The notes under the pieces were generated by a model. It was given only the letters and a program-made list of their open reading frames with translations, ran no database searches and was not told the DNA's origin. From the NCBI GenBank assembly GCA_934644775.1, contig CAKUDB010000014.1, forward strand, positions 1 through 63,884: a stretch of DNA of 63,884 nucleotides, read 5' to 3'. The stretch is from an uncultured bacterium (GTDB lineage: Bacteria > Vulcanimicrobiota > Xenobia > Xenobiales > Xenobiaceae). Numbering within the stretch: the stretch's first letter is position 1; each line of letters opens with the position of its first letter. The position numbers were made by a program, and so were the translations under genes. Below, piece after piece: positions 23,651-32,270 of this stretch.

Positions 23651-26503
23651 ATGGGTAAGCCAGGTTCTGATAAAGTGGTGGCGGCAACAAAAGCAGCAAT
23701 TGCTACAAGTTCGCCTAACCAAGGGGCTTTTACTTACAAGATACTGGACCTGTTGGCCAAGTTATCTTTTCGTTTTCCGCGCTTAATTATAGTTGTCGGT
23801 ATTATAAGTTGCCTCTTAGGTATGGCTTACACGGCCAAATATCTTACTTTTGACGCCGATCAAGCCAACTTAATCAAACGTTCAGCCGGGTTACAAGCCG
23901 AACAAGATCGTTATACTAACGACTTTCCGCGCTCGGAAGATATTGTGGTAATCGTAGAAGACGGAACGGAAGCTGAGCGCCGAGCTTTTGTCGATGATTT
24001 AGCCAATCGCCTGCGGGAAGAGCCAGAAATCTTTAAGGATGTCTTCGAAAAAGTAGACCTTACTTTTTTGCGCCATTACGCCCTCCATTACTTAGAGCCC
24101 CAGCAATTAGCTGATATTGCTCAACAGTTAAAGGATTATCGCCCAGGACTAAAGGCTTTAGCTTCTTCTGCCAATTTAGTCGATCTTATGCAAAGGGCTC
24201 CTCAGCTCTCTCAGGAGATGGGGCCAGTCGGGGATATTGATCCTAGTAAGCTTAAAGAAGCCTTGCCTGTAGCCGAGCGCTTTCTCGATCTTTTTACTCA
24301 GAGTATGGAAACTAGGGGAAGAGGCCCATTAGCTTCCCCTTGGACCGATCTTATGCTTAAGCAATTCGCTCAAGAAGGCGGCGAGAATGAAGATGCTCTC
24401 AACAGTATGTTCTCTCAAGACAAGATCCTTCAGTACAATACTATTGCCCAGGGCCGATTCTACGCTTTACTTTGTCGTCCGGTTTACAGCGACAATGAAG
24501 GCCAAGATGTTTCCATAAATAGAGCGGTCAGCCGTATTAGAGAGATTTTAGAAGTTTTGGAGCGCTCTCATACCAACGTATTGGTAGGTCTAACTGGAGA
24601 ATTAGTTCTCAATGTCGACGAAGCCGATTCTTCTACCGCCGATTCCACTCAGTCGGCTATCCTTTCTCTAGTCCTAATTGCCATTATCTTTATTTGGGCT
24701 TTCCGAGAGATCTTTAAGCCTTTAATGGCCGTTTTAGGTTTGATAGTGGGTATCGGTTGGACTATGGCTTTTACTACGCTAGTTATTGGCCACTTAAATT
24801 TACTGACCGTAACTTTCGCTACTATTTTAATGGGTTTAGGTATCGACTTTGGGATCCATTTTCTCTATCGCTACGACGAAGAGCGCGTCCACAGAGCCGA
24901 TATCCTTGACGCTATGCAAGCCACTATGCGCGGAGCTGGCTACGAAAATTTGACTGGTGCCGTCAGTACCGCTTTGGCTTTTTACGTGTTGGCTTTTACC
25001 GATTTTACCGGTATTGCCGAATTGGGTATTATTGCTGGCAGCGGTATTTTGCTTTGCTATTTGGCTATGATGTTAATCTTGCCTTCGCTTATTTTCCTAA
25101 CCGAAGATAAAAATAAAGTCTATGAAGCTAAGGGCATTTCCAGCTTTGCCTTTTTGGCCAACGTAGAAAAGTGGCTGCTAGAACGCTCCGAAGGGGTAGT
25201 AATTGTTGGCCTTATCGTTACCTTGACCGCTTTCTGGTATGGTCAGAATGTCAGTTACGATTATAATTTACTCAACTTGCAAGCCAAGGGCTTACAATCG
25301 GTACGTACTGAAATGCACTTAATAAATGCCAGCGAGCATTCATTACTTTGCGGTATTTCCTTAGCCAAAGATATACCTACGGCTTGCCAATTGGCCCAAC
25401 AATTTTCTCAGTTGTCTACCGTTTCCGACGTAGAAACGGTGGCTATGTTAATTCCTACCCACTACAGCGAGAAATATCCTTACTTAAAGGATATAGCCGA
25501 AAATGTTTCTTCTATTCCCGTACCTCGCCCAATTTATCGCGATCCTGAGCAAAGTCGCATCGCTTCTTTTCGGACTTTAGGCCATTCTATTGAGAGTAGC
25601 GATAAAGAGATACGCTCGATTTTGCATAAATGGCAAGGCTATTCCGATCCGGAAATTAGCCAAGTAGCCAAACGTTTAGAAATAAAAATTGATAAACTTT
25701 TTGACCTTATGGCTACTATGGGGCCGGGCCCTATTGAAGAAGGCTTAGACGCTTTTGAGGATCACTTCTATAAAAGCTTGGCCGATGTTGTCAAATTCTT
25801 GCATTGGCAAAAAGATGCTCCCCCTTTAACTATCAATGATATTCCCGAAGATTTGAGAAATCGTGAAATAGGTCGCAGCGGACTTATCCAAGTGCGCATC
25901 TTTCCTAAAGAAAATATTTGGGAGCGGCCAGCCCAGGAGCGTTTTGTGCGCGAAGTGCAAAGCGTCGATCCTAAGGTGGTAGGTATGCCCATTATGAGCT
26001 ATTACGATTGCCAAGAACTGCGTGAATCTAATGAAAAAGCCGGCACTTGGGCTCTGTATGCTATTTGGGTTTTGCTCTTTATCCATTTCCGCAAATTGGG
26101 CGTAGCCCTTTTGGCTCTGTTGCCCAAAGTATTAGGTATAGTTTGGATGGTTGGCATGATGGGATTTTTACATTGTGATTTTAACAGCGCCAACTTTTTA
26201 GCCTTGCCGCTAATTTTGGGTATCGGTTTAGTCTTTGGTATCCATATTATCCATCGCGTCTCTGAAGAGGGCGGGGCCGGTATTTTTAGCCATTCTACTG
26301 GCCCTTCTATTACACTGTCAGCTTTAACTACCATGATCGGTTTTGCTACCATGATTATTGCCAACCATCAAGGTGTAGCTACTTTGGGCTTAGTTATGAC
26401 TTTGGGAGTAGGGGCCAATTTGTTAAGTTCGGCCATCTTTATGCCGGCTTTACTTAACGTCTTGCAACATCGCTTCGGCTACAAAGTCCGTTTGCACGAT
26501 TGA
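23651..26503 (+). CDS. HpnN-like RND/MMPL family exporter
   Basis: A 950-residue RND-superfamily protein with about 12 membrane helices in two halves. Helix 1 (about 41-62) precedes a large extracytoplasmic domain. MMPL cores are LMGLGIDFGIHFLYRYDEE and LGIGLVFGIHIIHRVSEE. The sequence after helix 1 (FDADQANLI, then DRYTNDFP and VVIVEDG) follows the HpnN pattern. HpnN proteins carry hopanoids to the outer membrane. No squalene-hopene cyclase is in the window, so the cargo may be another lipid. The N-terminal 35 residues are Ala/Thr/Lys-rich and cytoplasmic. Confidence 0.85.
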   Translation: MGKPGSDKVVAATKAAIATSSPNQGAFTYKILDLLAKLSFRFPRLIIVVGIISCLLGMAYTAKYLTFDADQANLIKRSAGLQAEQDRYTNDFPRSEDIVVIVEDGTEAERRAFVDDLANRLREEPEIFKDVFEKVDLTFLRHYALHYLEPQQLADIAQQLKDYRPGLKALASSANLVDLMQRAPQLSQEMGPVGDIDPSKLKEALPVAERFLDLFTQSMETRGRGPLASPWTDLMLKQFAQEGGENEDALNSMFSQDKILQYNTIAQGRFYALLCRPVYSDNEGQDVSINRAVSRIREILEVLERSHTNVLVGLTGELVLNVDEADSSTADSTQSAILSLVLIAIIFIWAFREIFKPLMAVLGLIVGIGWTMAFTTLVIGHLNLLTVTFATILMGLGIDFGIHFLYRYDEERVHRADILDAMQATMRGAGYENLTGAVSTALAFYVLAFTDFTGIAELGIIAGSGILLCYLAMMLILPSLIFLTEDKNKVYEAKGISSFAFLANVEKWLLERSEGVVIVGLIVTLTAFWYGQNVSYDYNLLNLQAKGLQSVRTEMHLINASEHSLLCGISLAKDIPTACQLAQQFSQLSTVSDVETVAMLIPTHYSEKYPYLKDIAENVSSIPVPRPIYRDPEQSRIASFRTLGHSIESSDKEIRSILHKWQGYSDPEISQVAKRLEIKIDKLFDLMATMGPGPIEEGLDAFEDHFYKSLADVVKFLHWQKDAPPLTINDIPEDLRNREIGRSGLIQVRIFPKENIWERPAQERFVREVQSVDPKVVGMPIMSYYDCQELRESNEKAGTWALYAIWVLLFIHFRKLGVALLALLPKVLGIVWMVGMMGFLHCDFNSANFLALPLILGIGLVFGIHIIHRVSEEGGAGIFSHSTGPSITLSALTTMIGFATMIIANHQGVATLGLVMTLGVGANLLSSAIFMPALLNVLQHRFGYKVRLHD

Positions 26504-26521
26504 TAAAGGGGTGACTTTGCT

Positions 26522-28801
26522 ATGACTGATGAGTCTATTCTCCAAGGATTGAATCCACAACAAGCCGAGGCTGTCACTACTACCCAAGGGCCTCTGCTTA
26601 TTTTAGCTGGAGCTGGCAGCGGCAAGACTACCGTGCTAACTAAGCGTATTGCCTGGATTTTGCAATCAGGCTTAGCTCAGCGCTCCCAAATTTTGGCCGT
26701 CACCTTTACTAATAAGGCGGCGCGAGAAATGGTCGAGCGTATCGAAGGCCTTTGCGGCAGTGGCTTCTTTCCCAATGTCGGTACTTTCCACGCCGTTTGC
26801 GCCCGTTGGTTGCGTCGAGAGGCCAAATATCTCGATGTTAGCTCCAGCTTCTCTATTTATGATACCGAAGCCCAAATAGCTTTAATGCGCGAGATCTTAA
26901 AAGAACTCAATATCGACGGCCAAAAACATGCTCCCCGTGATTTGCTTAGCGCCATCAGTGCTTGTAAAAATAGTCGTCGCCGACCAGAAGATTTGAGCCC
27001 CCTTTTAGCTCAAGAACGTTTGCTTATTCCCATCTACCAAGCTTACAATCGACGTTTGCGCGAAAACGATTCCCTCGACTTTGACGATATTTTAGTCTAT
27101 ACTGTCGAGCTATTCTCACAAAATCCCGAGGTTTGCGAAAAGTACCGCCGCCATTTGCGCTACATTTTGGTAGACGAGTTTCAAGACGTCAACCCTATCC
27201 AATATGAATTATTGCGTTTACTGTTAAATGAAGAGAGAAACTTTTGTGCCGTAGGTGACGACGATCAGAGTATTTACGGCTTTCGCGGTGCCGATATTTC
27301 GATTATTTTGCGTTTCGAACAAGATTTTCACGACGCCAAAGTTATTAAGTTGGAGCAAAACTACCGCTCTACACAGCAAATTTTAGACGTGGCTAACTTG
27401 GTAGTTAGCCATAATTCCGATCGCAAAATTAAAAATTTATGGAGCAACCGTACCGACGGTACTAGGCCCTATGTCTATATTACTGATGATGCCCGCAGTG
27501 AAGCTCTCTTTGTAGTGCAGGCTTGCAAATGTCTAGTACAACAATGTGGCTATCACTACTCCGATATTGCCATTTTATACCGATCTAACTTTCAAAGTCG
27601 CAATTTTGAAGAAGTTCTCTTGCGTGAAGAAGGCTTAAGTTACCAAATTGTGGGCGGCCGTCGTTTTTATGATCGTAAGGAAATTCGCGATATTTTGGCT
27701 TACCTTTACGTTTTGGGCAACCCAAGCGATTCAGTGGCTTTAGGTCGAATTATTAAGAATACGCGCGGTTTGGGAGAGAGCACTCTAGCCAAGATCGTTT
27801 CTTATGCTGCTCATAACGCTATTCCTATTATGCACGCTTTAGGTTTAGCCGATCAGGCTGCTGTGGCCGCTTCCTATGTAGGGCGTTGTCGAAAATTGTA
27901 TCTTCGCTTGCAAGAATTGAGCCAGCAGGCCCTGAGTTTAGATTGCTCTTTGGCCTCTTTGGTAAGGACTATTTTAGAAGAGACCGGTTATAGGGAGAAG
28001 TTGCTGGCTAGCGATTTGGAAGAAGACCAAGAGCGTTGGGAAAATTTACAGGAGTTGTTGGATGTACTGAGCGACTTTGATCGACGCTTTCAAAAAGAGT
28101 GCCATAGTCCCAATTATGAGGGCGAGTTGCCTTTGCGAGCTTTCTTAAATGAAATATCCTTAATTTCTGGTCGCGACGAATTTGACGAAAGTGCCGACAA
28201 ACAAGACAGTTTAGTCCTAATGACTATCCATACTTCCAAAGGGTTAGAATTTCCGGTAGTTTTCTTGGTGGGTATGGAAGACGGATTTTTACCCCACCAT
28301 CGCTCTTTAGCTGATGGCGACAAGGGAGTAGAAGAAGAGCGGCGCCTCTGTTACGTGGGTTTAACTAGAGCTAAAGATATGTTATATCTCACGGCAGCTT
28401 GTCATCGCGGCGATCAAGATTCGGAATTGTCTCGCTTTATCTACGAAATGCCTCTTAAACAGATTGAAGTAAAAAGTAGCAACGGCTGGAAAGCTAAAGC
28501 TATAGCTCAAAAGCTCTCTTCTGGTCAGCCCTTCCGCTCTGGCAGCGAAGAGCTTAAAGATAAACAGGCCAACTCGCTGGAAAAAGCTAGGCCGATAATG
28601 GTTATGCCACCCCAAGTGCGGCAATTCCGCCGTCGCGAAATTGCCGTTAAGTTCCCGGCTGGTTGTACTATCAACCATAAAATTAACGGTTTGGGTACCG
28701 TATCTTTTATAGCTTCTGGCAAGTTGTGGGTACGCTTTAAAAGTCGGCCCGGAGAATGTTTACCTATAGCTTGTGCCGATGTCGAGCGGGTAAATAGTTA
28801 G
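26522..28801 (+). CDS. pcrA: UvrD/PcrA-type DNA helicase
   Basis: A 759-residue superfamily 1 3'-to-5' helicase for nucleotide-excision and replication repair. Motif I is GAGSGKTTVLTKR, motif II VDEFQDVN, motif III GDDDQSIYGFRGA, motif IV QNYRST, and motifs V-VI include MTIHTSKGLEFPVVF and YVGLTRAKD. After a charged linker the C-terminus ends in a small Tudor-like domain (INGLGTVSFIASGKLWVRF), seen in PcrA. It starts 19 bp after the exporter gene. Confidence 0.93.
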   Translation: MTDESILQGLNPQQAEAVTTTQGPLLILAGAGSGKTTVLTKRIAWILQSGLAQRSQILAVTFTNKAAREMVERIEGLCGSGFFPNVGTFHAVCARWLRREAKYLDVSSSFSIYDTEAQIALMREILKELNIDGQKHAPRDLLSAISACKNSRRRPEDLSPLLAQERLLIPIYQAYNRRLRENDSLDFDDILVYTVELFSQNPEVCEKYRRHLRYILVDEFQDVNPIQYELLRLLLNEERNFCAVGDDDQSIYGFRGADISIILRFEQDFHDAKVIKLEQNYRSTQQILDVANLVVSHNSDRKIKNLWSNRTDGTRPYVYITDDARSEALFVVQACKCLVQQCGYHYSDIAILYRSNFQSRNFEEVLLREEGLSYQIVGGRRFYDRKEIRDILAYLYVLGNPSDSVALGRIIKNTRGLGESTLAKIVSYAAHNAIPIMHALGLADQAAVAASYVGRCRKLYLRLQELSQQALSLDCSLASLVRTILEETGYREKLLASDLEEDQERWENLQELLDVLSDFDRRFQKECHSPNYEGELPLRAFLNEISLISGRDEFDESADKQDSLVLMTIHTSKGLEFPVVFLVGMEDGFLPHHRSLADGDKGVEEERRLCYVGLTRAKDMLYLTAACHRGDQDSELSRFIYEMPLKQIEVKSSNGWKAKAIAQKLSSGQPFRSGSEELKDKQANSLEKARPIMVMPPQVRQFRRREIAVKFPAGCTINHKINGLGTVSFIASGKLWVRFKSRPGECLPIACADVERVNS

Positions 28802-28947
28802 CGGCCGGACTTAAAGCTTGTCTATAGGGGCCTTATCTAGGGCAGGCTTTTATCTAAGGCCAGACGAAAGAAAAGTGGCCGTCCGAGTTGTCGGCAGCTT
28901 GGGGCAGTTCTTTCACTCTTTCTCACTAGGAAGGTCTTAAAAATAAT

Positions 28948-29358
28948 ATGAACGAGCAGCAGATGAACCAGCTGAAAGCTTTACCTTTTCCTGTCTTTTA
29001 TTATTGTGGCATGGACGAAGATTTGCAGCTAGTCAATGTTGAAGTAGATTATATGTCGCCTTTGGGAGCTTCTTATGTGCTAACTTACTCCAGCGATATG
29101 GGCGGAGAAATAAAAATTTACGGTTGTAACGGGGGAGTTGGCGATCTTGTCCCTGGCGAAAAGCAAGTAACTTTTAGCAATATCCTTTATGGCAAAGGCA
29201 CGGCGGAGGTCTATCCTAAAGACTCAGAAGAGGGGGTATCTTTTAGGGCCAATTGGATTAGCGCTTGGCGCAAAGGCTCTTATTATAGTTTTTCCGGTAA
29301 AGATGTACCGGAGCGCTTCATTAAAAAAATAGTCGATGGTTTAATCGAATTAGAATAA
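28948..29358 (+). CDS. Unknown cytosolic protein, paralog of next gene
   Basis: A 136-residue protein without a signal peptide. I do not recognise the family. It aligns along its length with the C-terminal part of the next protein: ALPFPVFYY.G.D, then YVLTYSSDMGG, YGCNGGVGDL, FRANWI, YSFSGKDVPERFIK and a final GL. The shared GCNGG(V/I)GD turn and the VP(E/D)R(F/Y)IK end are the most conserved parts. The two genes are 37 bp apart and point to a duplication in which one copy is cytosolic and the other exported. Confidence 0.65.
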   Translation: MNEQQMNQLKALPFPVFYYCGMDEDLQLVNVEVDYMSPLGASYVLTYSSDMGGEIKIYGCNGGVGDLVPGEKQVTFSNILYGKGTAEVYPKDSEEGVSFRANWISAWRKGSYYSFSGKDVPERFIKKIVDGLIELE

Positions 29359-29395
29359 GTTTTGATTGGGCCAAGTTAAGGAGGAGGGTATTTCT

Positions 29396-29956
29396 ATGAA
29401 TAAAGTGCTTTTTTCTGTAAGTGCAGTAGCTATCTTTTTTAGTTTAAGTTTAGGTACTTGGGCCGATCTTAATGATAGGGCCGATATGGCGAGTAGTTCC
29501 TCTCCCAAGCTGGTAGCTCAAAGCTTGCCCGAAGCTTATAATGACACTTTTAACCAAAATCAGGCCGCTTTACTTAAAGCCTTGCCTTGCTCGGTTGTTT
29601 ATTATCCTGGCAGTGATGCCAATTTCTCTTTAGAAGAAGTTCAAGCTACTGCTCAAGGGCCCTACTGCGCTTATAAGCTGACTTATTTTGCTACTCAAGG
29701 TGGCCAGCTTACTATCGAAGGTTGCAATGGCGGCATTGGCGATATTCCCTTAAAAAGCGGTTTTAATGCTTACACTATACCTACCCCCTTCGGCTCGGGC
29801 CAAGCCTACTTAAAAAGTGGTTCAGCTAAAGATAAGGCTGAATTTTATAGCCAATGGTTGGAGGTAGAACCCAATATTTACTGTCGCTTCAGCGCTAAAA
29901 ATGTGCCTGACCGATATATTAAGGGCTTGGCCGCTGGCTTAAAAAAATTATATTAG
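29396..29956 (+). CDS. Secreted paralog of the preceding protein
   Basis: A 186-residue protein starting at the ATG at 29396, ten bases after AAGGAGGAG. A signal peptide (about 1-23, ending near GTWAD) is followed by a Ser-rich linker and then the domain shared with the upstream protein: ALPCSVVYYPGSDANF, GCNGGIGDI, FSAKNVPDRYIK. Two cysteines (in LPCS and GPYCAY) occur only in this copy, which would suit disulfide formation outside the cell. The function is unknown. The stop overlaps the ybaK end by nine bases. Confidence 0.65.
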   Translation: MNKVLFSVSAVAIFFSLSLGTWADLNDRADMASSSSPKLVAQSLPEAYNDTFNQNQAALLKALPCSVVYYPGSDANFSLEEVQATAQGPYCAYKLTYFATQGGQLTIEGCNGGIGDIPLKSGFNAYTIPTPFGSGQAYLKSGSAKDKAEFYSQWLEVEPNIYCRFSAKNVPDRYIKGLAAGLKKLY

Positions 29957-30406
29957 TGAAGCTGTGGGGAAATGGAGTAGCTTTATATCTAATTCAACTT
30001 GGAAACCCACTTTACCGGCGCTAATAGCAATAGTATCGAATTTGAGGCAACTTTCGTCTATAAAAGTAGGAAAGGCCTTCTTCATACCTATAGGTGAGCA
30101 ACCACCATGAACATAGCCAGTTAGAGGCAGAAGTTCTCTTTGGGGGATCATCTCTATCGCTTTTTCTTTTACTGTGGCTGCTGCTTTTTTTAAGTCTAGA
30201 TGGCCGTAAGCGGGTATTACAAAAACATAATGATTTTTGCTGCGTCCAATCGTCACCAAAGTTTTGAAGACGCGCTCTGGGGGTAAGCCTACCTCTTGAG
30301 CGATCTCTTCAGCCGTTTTGCTAGGATCGGCCTTATAAGTGTGCTCGATAAAGGGTATTTTCTTTTGCTTTAATAGGCGCATAACGTTGGTGCTTTTTTC
30401 ACTCAT
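29948..30406 (-). CDS. ybaK: Cys-tRNA(Pro)/Cys-tRNA(Cys) deacylase YbaK
   Basis: A 152-residue YbaK/EbsC protein that removes cysteine from tRNA(Pro) to keep proline codons accurate. Family blocks are IPFIEHTYKAD, GLPPERVFKTLVTIG with the key lysine in VFKT, GYVHGGCSPIGMKK and the end FDTIAISAGKVGFQVEL. The start has GGAG at good spacing. The 3' end overlaps the convergent secreted paralog by nine bases. Confidence 0.93.
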   Translation of the reverse strand: MSEKSTNVMRLLKQKKIPFIEHTYKADPSKTAEEIAQEVGLPPERVFKTLVTIGRSKNHYVFVIPAYGHLDLKKAAATVKEKAIEMIPQRELLPLTGYVHGGCSPIGMKKAFPTFIDESCLKFDTIAISAGKVGFQVELDIKLLHFPTASLI

Positions 30407-30428
30407 AACTTTTTACTCCGCTTTATTT

Positions 30429-32114
30429 TTAGAATAAAGCTCCCAAAATTTCGGCTCCCAAAATAATGATTTTAACGCTGGGAATAAAGAATAGTTGGGA
30501 AAGTACGGTACCTAAAATTGAACCTAAGCACAGAAATACGGCCATAGCCTCGACTTCATGTAAAGATCGTTGGCCATTTACGCCTTCATCGGTAATTTTG
30601 GCAGCTGTAGGATCGACAATAATACTACCTAAAATAGTAGCCGCTCCGTTTATTACTGAAGAGAGCAAGGTAGCTGTGCGGGCCAAATGGCCAGTTAATT
30701 CGGCACCAGCTTGGATAGCGGCCAAAACACCGATTACATGGATACCCACTACAAAGATATTGGCCACTAAAAAGCTTTTGGGTAACAATTTTAGATCGCT
30801 AATTAACACTCCGAAGCTTGAAGGGCGACGCCGACATTGCCACACCCGGCCCCAGTATTTAGGTTTAGCTAAATCTTGGAGCAAGGTGGCCATAGATCCA
30901 CCCCTTTTTTCTAGGGCTTTAATGGCCATATTGTAGATGGCTACGAAGGTAGGCATAAGCAACCAACCCAAAATAGTGCCCAAGGTGGCACCGCCGATTA
31001 CCCAGCGGAAGAGAGGCAACAATTCAGCTGCTGAAGCTGCTCCTTTTACTACTGAGTCTCTAACTGAGCCTAAAATAGGGGCATACACTTGGGTAGTTAG
31101 GCGGGTAATCAGGAAGAAAACATTATAAATAGCTAGAGCTGTGGCCACATTTTTGGTAATGACAGCCGAAATGCGCGAGCTTAAGGAAGTGCACATTAGG
31201 CAACTGACAACTACGTTTAACCCTATGACTAGCCACATATTTTCGGCCATCTGGGCTCGACCCAGCCTTTCGGTAGCTAAGCTGATAATTTTGATAGCTA
31301 GCGGAAAGGTGAAAAGTCCGAGCAAACCGCCTATAAAATTGCCTAAGCCTAAGTGGAAAGTGAGTTGTAAGACGTGGCTGGCTGGACGTTGACCGGAGAC
31401 AGCCTGATCGGTAATAACGGCCGCCTTGGGATCGACAAAAAGGCTAAAAGCAATAGCGGCAAATGAGTTGACCAAGCCGGAAAGAAGGACGGCGGTGGCC
31501 GCTAGATCTGGGTAGAGGGCGCTTACTTGCAAAGCTGCCAGGGCACCTACTGTCCAAATGGCAGTAGCAAAAACATTCCAGCTTAGCAAATCCCAAGGCA
31601 GGACAAAAGGCTCGTCGGGAGGGGCGTCTTCTGAAGAGCTAACCGGAGGATGGGCCCAGGTTTTAAGTTCTAAAGGGGAGCGCAGACAACCCCATAAAGC
31701 CTTGAGACCGCGCCGCGACGGTAGGGCCAAAAGCATTTTTAACATGGAGCCGCGCACCGTTATACTGCCAATACCCCGCTCGTAAATAGCTGTAAATGTA
31801 GGTAAGAGCAACCAAGAGAATAGAGCGCCTAAAGCCGAGCTAAGAACTACCCATTGGATTTGCTCGTAAAGTATGTTTACATTGCCACTTTGGACAGCTC
31901 TGTCAACATATTTGCCCAAGATAGGCAAATAAAAGAGGTTGGCAAAGCGGGTAAACATAAAGAAAATAGCCGATACGGCCAAAGATAAAGCCACTTGCTT
32001 GGTGCGAATAGCGGCCGGACGGGCAGCAGTATTTAGGGTAGTTAGCATAGAGACGAGGGCAGCTAGAGCCATAATAAAGAGCAATTTGCCGTCGCCCAAA
32101 AGTGAAATGTTCAT
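30429..32114 (-). CDS. Internally duplicated Amj-like lipid II flippase
   Basis: A 561-residue polytopic membrane protein. Each half resembles Amj (YdaH), the alternate lipid II flippase of Bacillus subtilis, which is about half this size. Repeated blocks are IRTKQVALSLAV..FF..TR (about 36) versus ITKNVATALAIYNVFFLITR; LPILGKYVD versus APILGSVRD; LLLPTFTAIYE versus LLMPTFVAIYN; and VDPKAAVITDQAVSGQR versus VDPTAAKITDEGVNGQR. A fused tandem duplication could build a pseudo-dimer in one chain. It lies 22 bp upstream of ybaK. Function as a lipid II flippase is inferred from family resemblance. Confidence 0.75.
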   Translation of the reverse strand: MNISLLGDGKLLFIMALAALVSMLTTLNTAARPAAIRTKQVALSLAVSAIFFMFTRFANLFYLPILGKYVDRAVQSGNVNILYEQIQWVVLSSALGALFSWLLLPTFTAIYERGIGSITVRGSMLKMLLALPSRRGLKALWGCLRSPLELKTWAHPPVSSSEDAPPDEPFVLPWDLLSWNVFATAIWTVGALAALQVSALYPDLAATAVLLSGLVNSFAAIAFSLFVDPKAAVITDQAVSGQRPASHVLQLTFHLGLGNFIGGLLGLFTFPLAIKIISLATERLGRAQMAENMWLVIGLNVVVSCLMCTSLSSRISAVITKNVATALAIYNVFFLITRLTTQVYAPILGSVRDSVVKGAASAAELLPLFRWVIGGATLGTILGWLLMPTFVAIYNMAIKALEKRGGSMATLLQDLAKPKYWGRVWQCRRRPSSFGVLISDLKLLPKSFLVANIFVVGIHVIGVLAAIQAGAELTGHLARTATLLSSVINGAATILGSIIVDPTAAKITDEGVNGQRSLHEVEAMAVFLCLGSILGTVLSQLFFIPSVKIIILGAEILGALF

Positions 32115-32224
32115 GTTAAACGATCTTTCCCGACAAAAAAGGACTCAAATAAGCCCTCCGCTATTCAGCTTGGCTAACTTTTTAGCCTGCTTGTCAGGTC
32201 AGTCTCTGGGAAAATAAAAATATT

Positions 32225-32255
32225 AAGCTTAAAGAACGGCTCGTCCTTTAAGCTT
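32225..32255 (-). terminator. Terminator after TPR gene
   Basis: AAGCTTAAAG (32225-32234) and CTTTAAGCTT (32246-32255) form a perfect 10-bp stem. On the minus strand an A/T-rich tract (AATATTTTTATTTT) follows. Confidence 0.7.
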
Positions 32256-32270
32256 TTAAGTGGTGAATTT

